A DNA stretch of 64,000 nucleotides from Bizionia saleffrena (GCF_008086175.1 NZ_VSKM01000002.1:62001-126000); one strand, 5' to 3'; counted from the first letter of the stretch, positions 1 to 9,203 are shown. Notes: a model not told the origin generated them from the sequence alone. Made by a program: numbers and translations.

Positions 1-561
1 AAAGGGTGTTTTACCCAATTGCGCTAATAATTCTTGAATACGCAACAAGTTATTCTCTTTTATCGCAGCCGTTAAATCGGTAATAATTCCTAAAACCGCC
101 CCCGGATAAAATTGCGTGGGGTGTGCGGTAAGTACTATTCGCACTTTAAAATCCTCCAAATACGCCTGTAGTTTGTCTAATTTCTTTTCTGCAGCAGCCG
201 TTTCTTTCAAACTGCGAAGCGTTCCAATGCCATCCATATTATTAACTACCGGAAACGCGGCATCTTCAATCGCATCAAACAACACCACCTGACGTTCTAT
301 ATATTGAATAAAACGAAATAACAAATTCACCTGACTTGTGGTATTGCGTTTTCCTTGATAGTTTGAAAAGAAGGTTTCCACAATCGTTGTAGGATTATCG
401 CCTTTTTCAAAACCCCTTTTACACGTATCATAAAACAACGGCAATAAAACACCCGTTTTAGTCACCGCATCAAAAGGTAAGGTCATAAATATGCTATTAT
501 AAATTTGATATTTAGAAAGTACATTTTGATTGAATCGCGTTAATTTAGGCTGAACAGACAT
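1..561 (-). CDS. ppc: Phosphoenolpyruvate carboxylase, N-terminal part (runs off window)
   Basis: Cytosolic anaplerotic enzyme that carboxylates phosphoenolpyruvate with bicarbonate to oxaloacetate. The frame opens at ATG 561 and stays open for all 187 codons to the window edge, so about three quarters of a usual 850-930 residue enzyme is missing. The diagnostic motif is LTAHPTQFYPG with the catalytic histidine at residue 147, matching the TAHPT histidine of the family. The Glu usual after HPT is Gln here. It is transcribed away from metK, with about 330 bases between them. A possible minus-strand -7 box lies at 637-644. Identity rests on this motif plus the surrounding N-terminal sequence; the C-terminal active-site half cannot be seen. 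Confidence 0.9.
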   Translation of the reverse strand, partial: MSVQPKLTRFNQNVLSKYQIYNSIFMTLPFDAVTKTGVLLPLFYDTCKRGFEKGDNPTTIVETFFSNYQGKRNTTSQVNLLFRFIQYIERQVVLFDAIEDAAFPVVNNMDGIGTLRSLKETAAAEKKLDKLQAYLEDFKVRIVLTAHPTQFYPGAVLGIITDLTAAIKENNLLRIQELLAQLGKTPF

Positions 562-636
562 CGATAGATTTTTTTAAAGAGTTTATTTAAAGTTAGTGAA
601 TAAGCACCTAAAAACGCGGTAATACTTTGCAATTCA

Positions 637-644
637 CAAAAATA
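637..644 (-). promoter_or_regulatory. Candidate -7 box for ppc
   Basis: Read on the minus strand this is TATTTTTG, matching the Bacteroidota sigma-A -7 consensus TAnnTTTG. It lies 76 bases upstream of the ppc start. No clear -33 TTTG was found at the expected distance, so support is partial. Confidence 0.35.
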
Positions 645-747
645 TAATTATGATAGTAATTGAACTACTGAACACCTAATCTGAAATAAAACGCTGTATT
701 CTACACCCATTTAAAGTGTTAACGACTTTTTAACGCCAAGTTTAGAC

Positions 748-774
748 TTGAATTATTTAAATTTTGTACTTTTG
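748..774 (+). promoter_or_regulatory. Candidate promoter of metK
   Basis: TACTTTTG at 767-774 fits the Bacteroidota -7 consensus TAnnTTTG, with a TTG at 748-750 sixteen bases upstream as a possible -33 element. Transcription would start near 780, just before the SAM-II aptamer at 791, which is the arrangement expected for a riboswitch leader. Confidence 0.6.
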
Positions 775-790
775 AGGTGTTAAATGAAAC

Positions 791-841
791 GAGGAAGGAT
801 TTGACTGATTGCAACCTCTTAAAAAAATGCTAAAGGCAGTG
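791..841 (+). promoter_or_regulatory. SAM-II riboswitch upstream of metK
   Basis: An S-adenosylmethionine-sensing pseudoknot. Stem P1 pairs GAGG (791-794) with CCTC (815-818). The loop carries GATTTG-ACTG-ATTGCAA, and the 3' part carries the conserved AAAATGCTAAA. The pseudoknot pairs ACTG (804-807) with CAGT (837-840). These elements and their order match the SAM-II class (GATTT, TTGCAA, GCTAAA). The gene controlled makes SAM itself, so feedback repression is the expected logic. Downstream, 863-873 can pair with aptamer bases 794-805 and may form the alternative fold. The other SAM riboswitch classes do not fit. Confidence 0.85.
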
Positions 842-893
842 TAAGCTTCCTTAGACGTTTTCGTCAAATCTTCTGACAAAAAATAATAGAAAA

Positions 894-2183
894 ATGGCAT
901 ATTTATTTACTTCGGAAAGTGTTTCTGAAGGACACCCAGACAAAGTAGCAGATCAAATTAGTGATGCATTAATAGATAATTTTTTGGCTTTCGACAAGAA
1001 TTCTAAGGTGGCTTGCGAAACGCTAGTTACGACAGGTCAAGTTGTTTTAGCGGGAGAGGTGAAATCGAACACCTACCTCGATGTACAAAAAATAGCAAGA
1101 GATACCATAAATAAAATAGGCTACACGAAAGGTGCTTATATGTTCGACGGTAGTTCTTGTGGTGTATTATCTGCAATACACGAGCAAAGTGAAGATATTA
1201 ATCGTGGCGTAGATAAAGAAAACAAAGAAGAACAGGGTGCTGGAGACCAAGGAATGATGTTTGGTTACGCAACTACGGAGACCGAAAACTATATGCCTTT
1301 GGCTTTAGATTTGTCTCACAAAATACTAATTGAGCTTGCGGCTTTACGTCGTGAAGAAAAGGATATTACGTATTTAAGACCCGATTCTAAAAGTCAAGTA
1401 ACTATTGAATATAGCGACGATAATATACCACAACGTATTGATTCGATTGTAATTTCTACGCAGCACGACGATTTTGTTAAACCGGCTTCAAAAGCTAAAG
1501 AAGATGTTGATGCTGCAGATAATGAAATGCTGGCTAAAATTAGAAAAGATCTTGTTGCTATTTTAATCCCTCGAGTAATTGCGAAATTACCAGAAAATTT
1601 AAAACCGTTATTCAACGATACCATTACCTACCACATTAATCCAACAGGGAAATTTGTTATTGGTGGGCCCCATGGCGATACCGGATTAACAGGTCGTAAA
1701 ATTATTGTGGATACTTACGGTGGAAAAGGGGCTCACGGTGGCGGCGCTTTTTCAGGAAAAGACCCTAGTAAAGTAGATAGAAGTGGCGCTTATGCAACAC
1801 GACACATTGCTAAAAATTTAGTAGCGGCAGGCGTTTGCGATGAAGTATTAGTGCAAGTATCCTACGCGATTGGGGTTGTAGAACCAATGGGTATTTTTGT
1901 AGACACTTACGGTACGTGTCCGTTTAATATGACTGACGGGGAGATCGCTAAGAAAGTAGCTGCTATTTTTGATATGAGACCTTCTGAAATAGAAAAACGC
2001 TTAAAACTTCGCAATCCTATATACAGCGAAACAGCCGCTTATGGACATATGGGACGTAAAAATGAAACAATTACAAAAACGTTTGAAGATATTTACGGAA
2101 AAGAAATAAAACTAGAAGTAGAATTATTTACGTGGGAAAAATTAGACTATGTAGATACAGTAAAAGCTGCATTCGGTTTATAA
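894..2183 (+). CDS. metK: S-adenosylmethionine synthetase
   Basis: Makes S-adenosylmethionine from methionine and ATP in the cytosol, releasing phosphate and pyrophosphate. All family signatures are present: [13 protein letters not shown] near the N-terminus (His14), [12 protein letters not shown] from residue 115, and the glycine-rich [19 protein letters not shown] stretch at about residues 280-300. At 429 residues it is longer than the E. coli enzyme (384), as is usual for Bacteroidota. The start is ATG 894, behind a 110-base leader carrying a SAM-II riboswitch, so expression should fall when SAM is plentiful. It stands alone as a transcription unit closed by a strong terminator at 2203-2236. 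Confidence 0.97.
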   Translation: MAYLFTSESVSEGHPDKVADQISDALIDNFLAFDKNSKVACETLVTTGQVVLAGEVKSNTYLDVQKIARDTINKIGYTKGAYMFDGSSCGVLSAIHEQSEDINRGVDKENKEEQGAGDQGMMFGYATTETENYMPLALDLSHKILIELAALRREEKDITYLRPDSKSQVTIEYSDDNIPQRIDSIVISTQHDDFVKPASKAKEDVDAADNEMLAKIRKDLVAILIPRVIAKLPENLKPLFNDTITYHINPTGKFVIGGPHGDTGLTGRKIIVDTYGGKGAHGGGAFSGKDPSKVDRSGAYATRHIAKNLVAAGVCDEVLVQVSYAIGVVEPMGIFVDTYGTCPFNMTDGEIAKKVAAIFDMRPSEIEKRLKLRNPIYSETAAYGHMGRKNETITKTFEDIYGKEIKLEVELFTWEKLDYVDTVKAAFGL

Positions 2184-2202
2184 AAACCAGTTAGAAAAAT
2201 TT

Positions 2203-2236
2203 AAAACCTCCATATTAATTAGTATGGAGGTTTTTT
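2203..2236 (+). terminator. Rho-independent terminator after metK
   Basis: Ten-base-pair stem AACCTCCATA (2205-2214) with TATGGAGGTT (2223-2232), an eight-base AT loop, and a run of T. It begins 20 bases after the metK stop codon. Confidence 0.9.
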
Positions 2237-2361
2237 GTTACCGTATCTTAAAGTTTATTCTTGATTAATACAGTTGTTATTTTTAAACTCTATAAGTACA
2301 ACCAAGACTCTATAAGATGCGTTATATTTTCTAATAATTATTTGCTCTAAAAACTTATAGC

Positions 2362-3024
2362 TTATTGCACAGACAATGCTTCAATAAACTCTCCAACCAT
2401 CTCACTAGTGTCTTCTAAACCAAAAGGATATTTAACAAGTTTATATTTGTTGTACACAAAATAGTCATCGTTTGTACTAGGCTCATCATTAGGATAGCAA
2501 TCTACAGTAGGCTCTATAGAATAAGTGGAGTATATAACATTATTAAAAGGACACATAAATGTAACTGTATAGGTATTACAACCTTGGTTTACATAGTCTT
2601 GATATTGAAATTTTTTCTCTAAATATTCCTGGTAATATAGGTCCAAACATGCTTGTTGGATTTCCCATCCTGTAGGGATTTCTGGACCGTAAATATGATA
2701 TTTCCAACCAATGTGACCTTGTAAAGAAATACCTTGAGGTCCAGGAGGAGTATCACCATCTACATCGGCATTTGCTTCAGTCATTTTATCAATAAAGGCA
2801 ATCATTTCATCTTTAGTCCCCACAATTACCCCTTTGGTTACTTGAGCTTCAGGATTTCTGGCAGATTCTACAGAGACAATGGGTCCCGTGTGCATTGCAA
2901 ATAGCTCCTTAATTTCTTCTTGTTTAATGGGCTCCGAATCTTTACTCTTTGGTTCGCAAGAAGTCAATGCTGTAAAAGCAAATAATACGCTTAAAACCCC
3001 AAGTGTTTTCATAAATGTTTTCAT
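2362..3024 (-). CDS. Hypothetical lipoprotein, 220 aa
   Basis: Unrecognised protein. The N-terminus is a classical lipoprotein signal: Met-Lys start, hydrophobic core VLSVLFAFTA, then the lipobox LTSC with the acylated cysteine at residue 23. After the cysteine comes an acidic and lysine-rich linker. The mature part is mixed hydrophilic, with several aromatic residues and four further cysteines, among them QACLD, GCNTY and MCPF, which could form disulfides in the periplasm. Two start codons are possible (3024 or 3012); both keep the signal. It is a single gene between the metK terminator and tRNA-Tyr. No function is assigned. Confidence 0.75.
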   Translation of the reverse strand: MKTFMKTLGVLSVLFAFTALTSCEPKSKDSEPIKQEEIKELFAMHTGPIVSVESARNPEAQVTKGVIVGTKDEMIAFIDKMTEANADVDGDTPPGPQGISLQGHIGWKYHIYGPEIPTGWEIQQACLDLYYQEYLEKKFQYQDYVNQGCNTYTVTFMCPFNNVIYSTYSIEPTVDCYPNDEPSTNDDYFVYNKYKLVKYPFGLEDTSEMVGEFIEALSVQ

Positions 3025-3419
3025 AATTTTTAAAATTAAAAGTTAAACAATATTTAGTATTTGAGTTTAGATACCACCCTATGCAAAATTGTTACCCTAT
3101 AAAAATCATTTTTTGTGATTATTTTTCAAAATCGATATATAATACACTCTACATCGGTAATTTAAAAGCGTAACAAATATTTGTATTTGGAGAATTAAAT
3201 AGTTGCGACCAAACGAAACTTATTTAGTGTAGATATGTATAACGAGGCATTACAAAGCTTTTTAGGTTGTAGTAGTTTACCTTTATTAAGGTAAACCAAC
3301 ACTTAGGGCTTAATACAAAAAATTGTAGTACAAAAATTAATATATTTCTATACGCTATTAAAAGCCAAATTTAGCGCATAAAAAAAGTCTGTAATTGCTT
3401 ACAGACTTTTAATTAATGT
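3025..3419. other. Long intergenic region, no gene seen
   Basis: About 395 AT-rich bases between a lipoprotein gene and tRNA-Tyr with no convincing coding frame. It holds two hairpins: a perfect 9-bp stem GTTTACCTT/AAGGTAAAC at 3275-3296 with no T-run, and the tRNA-Tyr terminator at 3383-3410. Nothing else is recognised. Confidence 0.6.
3383..3410 (-). terminator. Terminator of tRNA-Tyr
   Basis: Twelve-base-pair stem AAAAGTCTGTAA (3383-3394) with TTACAGACTTTT (3399-3410) around a four-base loop. Read on the minus strand the stem runs into a T tract, placed 10 bases after the tRNA 3' end. Confidence 0.85.
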
Positions 3420-3500
<81 letters not shown>

Positions 3501-3578
3501 AAAACCGATGGCAAATATATTTAAGTTTTACGTATACTCAAAGACTTTTCGTGTTTTTTTTACGTGAAATAAAATAAA

Positions 3579-3605
3579 AAACCCTCCAATACTATTGAAG
3601 GGTTT
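3579..3605 (-). terminator. Terminator of the 245-aa secreted protein gene
   Basis: Stem AAACCCTCCAAT (3579-3590) with ATTGAAGGGTTT (3594-3605), one G-U pair, three-base loop. On the minus strand it is followed by a T-rich tract. It lies 21 bases after the stop codon of the gene ending at 3626. Confidence 0.85.
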
Positions 3606-3625
3606 AAAACCAGAAGTTTAGATTT

Positions 3626-4363
3626 TTATAATTTATCTGCTTTTTTAATAATTTTAGGAAGTCTTTTGTCTAAATCCTTCATTAATCGCTCTAAAGCACT
3701 TTCGCACATTGGTAATATCTTTGTTGTTTTCATTACCGGAATACCGCCTACCATTACCGAAGTCTTTTTCGACTGTGCAGATTCGTTAATAACGAATACT
3801 TTTTTTCCTGTTTTATCGTAAAGAGAAATTCTGGTGAATGCTTTCATTTTTACAGTTGCTGTAGAGCCAATTCCGAAACCTTTAGTTAAATCGAAATGCA
3901 CTTCTACAAATAGCACACCATCGGCGATATCGCTAAACATTTTCGCTACAGCTTCTTCATTTACTTTACCTAATGCTCCTTCGTAAATATGCTTGTAACC
4001 GTCTATAAAAACATAACGTTTTAAAGCTTCGTCGTCCAGTTCGTATTTTGGTACGAATGCTTGGTATACTTCGTTTGCTAACACTTCCTTTTCTGGAACT
4101 AAATCGAATGGAAAGTCCTTAGCGTAGTCATTAAAAAACGCATCGTGGTAATTATTTAGCATTGGCGTTAAATCGAAATCTGGATTATCCCTTAACTTAA
4201 GCACTTCGGTTAATAATGCTTCTCCCACGCCATTTAATTCTGAAAAGCCAATTATTTTATCTGAGTAAAACCCAACTACGGCTACCTTTTTTTTCTGTGC
4301 GTTAAGATTTACTGCACAAAACAGCGTTATAAATGCTGCTACTATGTAATTTTTTAAATTCAT
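3626..4363 (-). CDS. Hypothetical secreted protein, 245 aa
   Basis: Unrecognised exported protein. Residues 1-22 form a signal peptide (MNLKNYIVAAFITLFCAVNLNAQ) with a likely cut before QKKK, a common flavobacterial exit sequence. The mature part begins with a predicted beta strand KKVAVVGFYSD and has a mixed alpha/beta composition. A stretch with GFGIGSTATVKMKAFTRISLYD could be an edge of a beta sheet. The C-terminus is lysine-rich. It is a monocistronic gene with its own terminator at 3579-3605 and about 230 bases of leader. No catalytic motif is visible and no function is assigned. Confidence 0.75.
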   Translation of the reverse strand: MNLKNYIVAAFITLFCAVNLNAQKKKVAVVGFYSDKIIGFSELNGVGEALLTEVLKLRDNPDFDLTPMLNNYHDAFFNDYAKDFPFDLVPEKEVLANEVYQAFVPKYELDDEALKRYVFIDGYKHIYEGALGKVNEEAVAKMFSDIADGVLFVEVHFDLTKGFGIGSTATVKMKAFTRISLYDKTGKKVFVINESAQSKKTSVMVGGIPVMKTTKILPMCESALERLMKDLDKRLPKIIKKADKL

Positions 4364-4595
4364 TATATTGATTTTTAATTGTTTAACAAGTGTGCGAAGC
4401 TACTCTTTTTTTCATTTTATTGATCATTTATTTTTTACTTGGAAAATACATTGGAAAATACAATTAGCACTTGTATTCTATTGTGTATCCCTTTCTACTG
4501 TGTTAGCGGTTGAGCGGTCTGTTTGAACTCCTTTTTACTTTTTTGTAAAAAGAGTGAGTAGCGAAAACGCGACCCTTTAGGGTAACACCCAAAAA

Positions 4596-7307
4596 CTACA
4601 GACTATAAATAACTCTAAAAGTTACAAATCGCGGTTGTATAAAATACTCTGTTGTACTCACCGAAAAGGCGCTGGTACTCGTGTTATTTTGTGATTTCGT
4701 ATCTAAAATATTAGTGGCTTTCACTTCGTATTCGAATTTACTATCCTTTGTTTTTCGATACGATAACGAGGCGTTCCAAAACTCGTAATTATTGATAGAT
4801 TCTTCCTGATTTCTAAAATCGTTGAACGTGTAATCTGTTCTAAACGTGAAGCGTTTTAAAATTAGCGCATCAAAATCTATAGAGGGCGCGTGGGTGTAAA
4901 ACTTAGAGCGCGTAGCGCCTTGATCGTTATCTTGAAGTGTTAAGCGGTAGCCGATATCGAAATTTGGTGCCGTGCGGTAATTACTGCTAAACCCTACACT
5001 GTACGTTTGTGTGTAATTTTCGTTTGTAGATACTTTGCTATTTATAAACTGATTGAATTTTGCGTAATTAAAATTACCGCTTACCGTGGCTTTTAATTTA
5101 CCAAAAGACCGCTGAAAACGTCCCGTTATAGTAATGCTTTCATCGGCGAAATCGGAGTTAAAAGGGGAGCTCACACTAATAACACTGCCGGGTGCAAAAT
5201 TAGAAGCACTACGAATACGGTCTATATTTTTTGTGTAGCCTACGTTGGCGAACACATTGGTATAATTAAACATATTGAAGCTGAAATACGTTAAATTAAC
5301 AGCGTGCGCCAACGCACTTTCTAACTCTGGGTTACCAATACTTAAGGCATTATAATTGTTTAAGACCACACCGCGAGCCAAATCTGTAACGTCTGTAAAT
5401 TCGGTTTGCATACTATAATTTAAAACTAACTGTTCGCTCTTTTTTAATTGTATTCGCATATTGAAATCGGGCAAAACGCGTGTAAATGTGTTTTTATAAT
5501 CGGCACCAAATTGTGCGTTTTCAGAACTGTAGGCGTGCGCTGAAAGCCCCGGAGTAAACGTAAATTTACCTGTAATGAATCTATAATGCGCACCTAAGTA
5601 CACATCGTTAAAGGTGTATTTTGTATCGTTTTCATCGCGCCCGTCGTTTAGTGTTGGCGTCGGGTTAAAGGCGCTACCGTCGTCTAGAAATTGAAACAGA
5701 TTAGAATTAAAATCTTGCTGACTGTAAATGGTTCCTAACGTAAAATTGATGTTACTTTTTGTATTGAGGACATTCCAATAATCTAATTTCACATCTAACT
5801 GATTCGATTTTACGCGCTTTTCTTGAGCAATATCGTAACCCACTTGCATATTATCTAAGCCCAACCCGTTTGCCGTGTCGTTATAATTGGTTTTATCTTC
5901 TAAAAAAGCGTTGTAAAAAGGATCTTCGTCTTGCAGTAAATGCTGACCCGAAAAAGCGAAAATATTGTTCTCGTTTGCTGTATAATAGTAGTTTATATTT
6001 TGATTGATGCTATACGGTTTCGTGTTTTCCACTTGGTTTATATTACCAATTTCTGAAGACAAGAAATTCTGATTTTGTGTTTCTTTAGACACGCGTCCCA
6101 GAATATCGTAATCCAATTGATTATTAGCATTTGGCTTATATTTAGCACTTAATTTCAACATTCCTAAATCGCTACTTTGCTTGGTTGTACTTGCTGTGCT
6201 TTCGTTTGGAATATTAAAATCTTCATCTGTATATTGCACAAAATTATTTTCCTGCAACTGTACTCTGGAGTTTGAAAAAATAGCAAAACCGCTAAGATCA
6301 AGTGCTTTATTAGGAGACATACTAAAATTAGCGGCCCCAAACTTGGTGTTTATATCTTTGGCTTTATTATTTTGAAGTGCTAAAAACCCAAGGTTATTAT
6401 TTCCTAAATTAAGGTTGGTACCACTACTTTGACTTGGCATTTTAAAACCACCGGTAAAATTAAAATAATCTCTACGTGAGAATGCCACCTCGCCAATATT
6501 ATTTAAATCGCCAATAAGATTGATACTATATTCTGGACTGTAGAAAAACAGTTTAGGTTGCAATAAGTACAAACTATTATTTTCTGAATCCCCACCGCCA
6601 GCAGTTACAGTACCAAACCAAAAAGCGCCTTTACCTTCTTTTAGCTTTATATTAATAGCAATATTATCTTGATTATTGGTCACGCCGCTTAGCTGCCCAA
6701 CGCTAGAATAGTTTTTTAAAACCTGTACTTTATCTACGGCATTAGACGGAATATTTTTTGTCGCCAGCTTAGAATCGCCATCGAAAAAATCTTTTCCTTC
6801 TACCATTACTTTAGTGACCTTCTTACCTTCTACTTCTATTTCACCATCGGCATTAACTTCAACACCGGGTAATTTTTTAAGAATGTCTTCTAGCTTTCTT
6901 TCGGTACCGTTTTTAAAAGAATCGGCATTATAAATAATAGTATCTCCTTTTACAGTGACTGGCATTTCATATACAATTTCAACCTCATCTAACGAAGTAT
7001 CGGTTTGCAGAATATAATCGAGCTGTATATTATCTTCTTTTACTGCAATTACACGCAGTTCGGTTTTAAAACCGATATAGCTAATTTGAATGCTATAGGT
7101 TGTGTTTTTTTCTAAGGATAATTTATATTTTCCGTCGGCATTGGTAATGCCGTAAGCATCCATAATTTTTGTGGTTTGGTTTATAGCCACCACATTGGCT
7201 AATTCTAAAGGCGTACCAATACTATCTTTTACGGTACCCTCAAATTTTACTTGTGCAAAAGTTACACTTGTTACCAATAAAAGTAACAGAATTAGGTTTC
7301 TTTTCAT
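4596..7307 (-). CDS. Outer-membrane beta-barrel protein with carboxypeptidase-like plug domain (TonB-dependent-receptor-like)
   Basis: A 903-residue outer-membrane protein. Domains in order: signal peptide (residues 1-18, ending VTFAQ); a carboxypeptidase-D regulatory-like beta sandwich from about residue 20 (EGTVKDSIGTPLELANV); a plug-like segment at about 130-220 (DTIIYNADSF, LKKLPGVEVNADGEIEVEGK); and a long barrel rich in aromatic strands to the C-terminus (FRVIYSL). This is the architecture of SusC/RagA-related and OMP_b-brl_3 proteins that move large or complex ligands. The substrate cannot be told. It lies 26 bases downstream of a GLPGLI-family gene, a recurrent flavobacterial pairing, and probably shares its transcript. 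Confidence 0.88.
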   Translation of the reverse strand: MKRNLILLLLLVTSVTFAQVKFEGTVKDSIGTPLELANVVAINQTTKIMDAYGITNADGKYKLSLEKNTTYSIQISYIGFKTELRVIAVKEDNIQLDYILQTDTSLDEVEIVYEMPVTVKGDTIIYNADSFKNGTERKLEDILKKLPGVEVNADGEIEVEGKKVTKVMVEGKDFFDGDSKLATKNIPSNAVDKVQVLKNYSSVGQLSGVTNNQDNIAINIKLKEGKGAFWFGTVTAGGGDSENNSLYLLQPKLFFYSPEYSINLIGDLNNIGEVAFSRRDYFNFTGGFKMPSQSSGTNLNLGNNNLGFLALQNNKAKDINTKFGAANFSMSPNKALDLSGFAIFSNSRVQLQENNFVQYTDEDFNIPNESTASTTKQSSDLGMLKLSAKYKPNANNQLDYDILGRVSKETQNQNFLSSEIGNINQVENTKPYSINQNINYYYTANENNIFAFSGQHLLQDEDPFYNAFLEDKTNYNDTANGLGLDNMQVGYDIAQEKRVKSNQLDVKLDYWNVLNTKSNINFTLGTIYSQQDFNSNLFQFLDDGSAFNPTPTLNDGRDENDTKYTFNDVYLGAHYRFITGKFTFTPGLSAHAYSSENAQFGADYKNTFTRVLPDFNMRIQLKKSEQLVLNYSMQTEFTDVTDLARGVVLNNYNALSIGNPELESALAHAVNLTYFSFNMFNYTNVFANVGYTKNIDRIRSASNFAPGSVISVSSPFNSDFADESITITGRFQRSFGKLKATVSGNFNYAKFNQFINSKVSTNENYTQTYSVGFSSNYRTAPNFDIGYRLTLQDNDQGATRSKFYTHAPSIDFDALILKRFTFRTDYTFNDFRNQEESINNYEFWNASLSYRKTKDSKFEYEVKATNILDTKSQNNTSTSAFSVSTTEYFIQPRFVTFRVIYSL

Positions 7308-7333
7308 CGTTTTGTTGCTGTTGTTAGCTCCTA

Positions 7334-8248
7334 TTAGTTTCTGCGTTGTCCACGATTTCTACCACCATACATCTCGCGCATTTCTTCTACCTTTTGCTTT
7401 ACAATGTCGGTATATTCTTGTTTTGTGACTTCTTTACCTTTAGTCGGTTTTTTAATCTCTTCTTTTTCGCCGGGGTTTAAAACAATTTTAGAACATAAAA
7501 CAGTTGTACGTCCAGAACTTGCTTCTAAAATTAATCCTGGTAATCCCCAGAATTCTCCCGGACCTTGATTTACTGGTATCTGCATTGTGTACCACACAAC
7601 AACTTCAATGTCTTCAGGGATTTCGATCTCGTCCATCATATCTTTAGGCGCGTCGTTGCTAGCGGTTTCGGACGAATCTTTTACTTTTTCATCTTGCTCC
7701 TCTTTGTCTTCTTTATCTCTATTCTTACGTCTCATATTAGAGAAATCCATTTCATCTACCTTTTTAATAGCCGTCGCTTTCATACACATATACTGACCAA
7801 TTTGCTTAGTCTCACCCGTCATTTTCCACTCTAATTTTTCGAGTTTGTCTTTTATTAAAAACTGTTTTCCAAAAAACTCTTGATCTTGCAAGAACTCGCC
7901 ATCCTTTACATTTTTGTATTGTATGCCCGGTGTAAAACTGCCCATCATTCCACCAAAACCCCCACCACTACCAGGAGCTCCTAGCTTCTCTTCTTCTTTA
8001 TAAGTGGATTCTGTTCTATTAAAAGTTAAAATAAAAGTCTTTTCGAACATACTTTTCATACGCTCCATAATCATCTTTTTACGTTCCGGACTCATTTTCT
8101 CTCCTCCCCATTTATCTAGATCTATAGTGGTTTTAGATTGATACGTTGCAACACCCTGAAAGTCTTGTTGCGCCAGCGTTACTGTCGAAGCAAAAATAGC
8201 AAGCCAGCAAGCGGTTGTTTTAAATAGTTTTGAGCGTAAGTTGTTCAT
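7334..8248 (-). CDS. GLPGLI family secreted protein
   Basis: Exported protein of 304 residues belonging to the GLPGLI family, named after the motif seen here as GEFWGLPGLILEA at about residues 230-243. The signal peptide (residues 1-26) ends in LAQQ. Between them are a methionine/lysine-rich segment and a very acidic/basic low-complexity stretch (about residues 170-195, RRKNRDKEDKEEQDE) that may be flexible. The biochemical role of the family is not established. These genes usually sit beside a TonB-dependent-receptor-like gene, as here (26-base gap), so a joint envelope function is inferred. A near-consensus minus-strand -7 box (AACATTTG) lies about 55 bases upstream. Confidence 0.88.
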   Translation of the reverse strand: MNNLRSKLFKTTACWLAIFASTVTLAQQDFQGVATYQSKTTIDLDKWGGEKMSPERKKMIMERMKSMFEKTFILTFNRTESTYKEEEKLGAPGSGGGFGGMMGSFTPGIQYKNVKDGEFLQDQEFFGKQFLIKDKLEKLEWKMTGETKQIGQYMCMKATAIKKVDEMDFSNMRRKNRDKEDKEEQDEKVKDSSETASNDAPKDMMDEIEIPEDIEVVVWYTMQIPVNQGPGEFWGLPGLILEASSGRTTVLCSKIVLNPGEKEEIKKPTKGKEVTKQEYTDIVKQKVEEMREMYGGRNRGQRRN

Positions 8249-8422
8249 TTTAAAGTTGATTTAATAGGTTTCTATTCTAAAGTAAGACGACTATAATGCA
8301 CAAATGTTAAATTTATTTATGTTAAATAAATCTTAAAATTTAGAAATCGCTTTTGGCTTCAATGCGAGACCACTTAAATAAATAATAAATTACAGTTTAG
8401 TTTTTGTACTTTTCAAACCGAT

Positions 8423-9202
8423 ATGAAACACGCTGTATACATTCTATTTTTGCTTTCCGCGACTTGCTTTGGCCAAGTAACGCTGAGTACTTCATTTGTA
8501 AAAAAATCTAAAATTAACGCCGATTATCTGATAGGAATAGATGCTTTTAATGCCTTATATTATACCAAGAATAATGTTTTTATTAAAAATGATGGCGATA
8601 AAGAAACCACTTACAGCAACATTCAATTAGGCAATATCACTTCGGCTAACACCTTTAATCCTTTAAAAATAAATTTGTTTTACCAGGCTTTTAATACGGT
8701 TATTATATTAGACAATAGATTGGCCGAAGTTTACAAAATTGATTTTAACAGCAATAAAAATTATAAAAACGTCACCCATATTTCGACGGGAAGTGACACG
8801 ACCATTTGGATTTTCAATCAAGATTTGCAACAGCTAGAAGTATACGATTATAAAACCAACAATACACGCGCCACCACCCAACCTGTGCAGAGCGCTGTCT
8901 TAGATTTTACCAGTAATTATAACGCGTGCTGGTTACTTACTGAAAACTTTTTATACAAATACAGCTATTTTGGTAGCTTGATCTACAAAATAAAAAATGA
9001 AGGGTTTTTATCTATTTCAGAAAGCGACGAAAATATTATTATAGAAAAAGTCGATAAACTGTTATATTTAACTCAAAAACCTGAAAACAGAGAAGAAATA
9101 CAGATCCCAAATTTGTTAATAAAACAGTTTTTTCTAACCAACGGAATCCTCTATATTTACGACGGTAAATTTCTTTACCAGTACCAACTAAAAATAAAAT
9201 AA
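8423..9202 (+). CDS. Hypothetical secreted protein upstream of deoxynucleoside kinase
   Basis: Unrecognised 259-residue protein. Residues 1-17 look like a signal peptide (hydrophobic core YILFLLSATCFG, cut before QVTL). The mature protein is rich in Asn, Tyr and beta-forming residues, with repeated strands such as DNRLAEVYKIDFN, STGSDTTIWIFNQDLQQLEVYD, NACWLLTENFLYKYS and GILYIYDGKFLYQY. This suggests a beta-propeller-like fold, but that is inference. The start at 8423 is only 9 bases after a near-consensus -7 box (TACTTTTC, 8407-8414), so the mRNA may be nearly leaderless. The stop is one base before the next start, so it is probably cotranscribed with the kinase gene. Confidence 0.78.
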   Translation: MKHAVYILFLLSATCFGQVTLSTSFVKKSKINADYLIGIDAFNALYYTKNNVFIKNDGDKETTYSNIQLGNITSANTFNPLKINLFYQAFNTVIILDNRLAEVYKIDFNSNKNYKNVTHISTGSDTTIWIFNQDLQQLEVYDYKTNNTRATTQPVQSAVLDFTSNYNACWLLTENFLYKYSYFGSLIYKIKNEGFLSISESDENIIIEKVDKLLYLTQKPENREEIQIPNLLIKQFFLTNGILYIYDGKFLYQYQLKIK

Positions 9203-9203
9203 T

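Noticed and set aside
791-841. SAM-I (S-box) or other SAM riboswitch class upstream of metK
   Set aside because: There is no S-box four-way junction signature; the conserved bases and pseudoknot fit SAM-II.
4440-4462. Short direct repeat TGGAAAATACA in the gap before the 245-aa secreted protein gene
   Set aside because: Two eleven-base AT-rich copies in a low-complexity stretch are expected by chance.
7565-7834. Open frames on the plus strand opposite the GLPGLI gene
   Set aside because: They lie wholly inside a recognised minus-strand gene, are low-complexity mirror images of its charged stretch and have no family resemblance.
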